Assembly (NCBI RefSeq): GCF_002288005.1
Contig: NZ_CP016771.1
Coordinates: 496,001-560,000, forward strand
Direction of reading: 5' to 3'
Source: Candidatus Nanopelagicus hibericus
Lineage (GTDB): Bacteria; Actinomycetota; Actinomycetes; Nanopelagicales; Nanopelagicaceae
Length of the DNA: 64,000 bases
Shown: in pieces, positions 63,642-64,000 of the stretch
How the letters are laid out: the number at the start of each line of letters is the position of its first letter
Position numbering within the stretch: position 1 is the first letter of the stretch
The notes under the pieces: generated by a model
What the model was told of the DNA's origin: nothing
What the model saw: only the letters and a program-made list of their open reading frames with translations
The model's database searches: none
Program-made: the position numbers and the translations under genes

Positions 63642-64000
63642 AACGCGTTTTAGCCCTACTACTAATCTGTTCAATTCTAACAAGCTCTGCAGTTTTATTG
63701 CATAATGCATTTTTACTCAATGATTACCTTGCAGCAACCTCTAAGTTAAAAACAGAGATCCTAATAGAATCTGGTGATACGGGTACTGAAATTGCTCAAA
63801 AACTGTTCAATTCTGGAGTAATAAAACAAACTAAAATATTTGTCAAAATTGCAATTAATCAAAAGAAATCTAATGCGATCTCACCTGGTTTACATGAGAT
63901 AGATTTGAAAATTTCAGCACAGGCAGCTTTAGAACAACTTCTGGATCCGGCACGAAAGCGTGGGGTCTTTGGGTTTGGTGAGGGTCTGAGAAAATCTGAG
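63632..64000 (+). CDS. mltG: Endolytic murein transglycosylase MltG, N-terminal part, apparent ATT start
   Basis: The frame from 63632 runs open to the window end and reads as MltG: a short basic N-terminus, a membrane helix (LALLLICSILTSSAVLL), then the LysM-like pattern 'ESGDTGTEIAQKLFNSGVIKQTKIFVKIA' and 'ISPGLHEIDLKISAQAALEQLL'. MltG cuts nascent glycan strands at the outer face of the membrane. No ATG, GTG or TTG lies between the in-frame stop at 63605 and a TTG at 63698 that would remove the helix. ATT at 63632 or 63635, preceded by GGGGTGGG, is the best start. The frame overlaps the ruvX end by 10 bases. Confidence 0.75.
   Translation, partial: MILKRVLALLLICSILTSSAVLLHNAFLLNDYLAATSKLKTEILIESGDTGTEIAQKLFNSGVIKQTKIFVKIAINQKKSNAISPGLHEIDLKISAQAALEQLLDPARKRGVFGFGEGLRKSE

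Noticed and set aside
1-64000. CRISPR array, prophage, insertion sequence or transposase
   Set aside because: No regularly spaced repeats, no transposase or integrase motifs and no terminal inverted repeats were seen anywhere.

Overview
The window is an AT-rich, gene-dense stretch of a chromosome from a streamlined member of the Actinomycetota, most likely a freshwater acI/Nanopelagicales-type bacterium. The phylum rests on seen features: an actinobacterial cytochrome oxidase subunit IV (CtaF), a diheme cytochrome c1 (QcrC), a phosphatidylinositol mannoside locus (thrS-HIT-pgsA-patA-pimA) in the order known from mycobacteria, and an AdoK-type kinase. The freshwater lineage is inferred from low GC, tiny intergenic gaps and loss of accessory genes. 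No phage, insertion sequence or CRISPR array was seen, and no convincing intrinsic terminator.

Layout. 1-15.4 kb: end of an A-type Fe-S carrier gene, an AdoK-like kinase, a degenerate cysteine-desulfurase homologue, then the respiratory block ctaC-ctaD-ctaF facing qcrB-qcrA-qcrC-ctaE, with a START-domain gene and a full putA between the two halves; then a receiver-like protein, trpD and a DnaQ-type exonuclease. 15.4-32.1 kb: marC, trpB2, and an amino-acid catabolism island: class III aminotransferase, hydrolase, acetyltransferase, glutaryl-CoA dehydrogenase, FAD amino-acid oxidase, ALDH7-like dehydrogenase, ThDP enzyme, ornithine-cyclodeaminase homologue, a kinase-M23-phospholyase fusion, a glutarate CoA-transferase homologue and an EamA exporter. 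Read together these resemble the mammalian lysine/pipecolate/hydroxylysine route to glutaryl-CoA. 32.1-36.2 kb: nitroreductase, class I aldolase, a small region flanked by a duplicated tRNA-Val 3' end, two mannose-phosphate-isomerase-like cupin proteins, and tRNAs Val, Cys and Gly. 36.2-45.5 kb: pabB-pabC, a PGPGW protein, and the thrS to pimA locus, which includes a degenerate EF-G-like protein. 45.6-64 kb: pdxST, yebC, ruvCAB, secDF, rsh, a DUF349 protein, an MBL hydrolase, hisS, aspS, a DUF948 protein, alaS, ruvX and the start of mltG.

Two architectural themes cross the window. First, about twenty genes at the head of transcription units have a TANNNT hexamer ending 5-8 nt before the start codon and usually no ribosome binding site, which points to leaderless transcription and helps choose starts. 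Second, seven of eight convergent gene pairs abut or overlap, leaving no space for terminators.

No stretch longer than 300 bases lacks a gene. The largest gap, 33825-34079, holds the aldolase promoter region, a tRNA-Val 3'-end copy and the promoter of a small membrane-protein gene.
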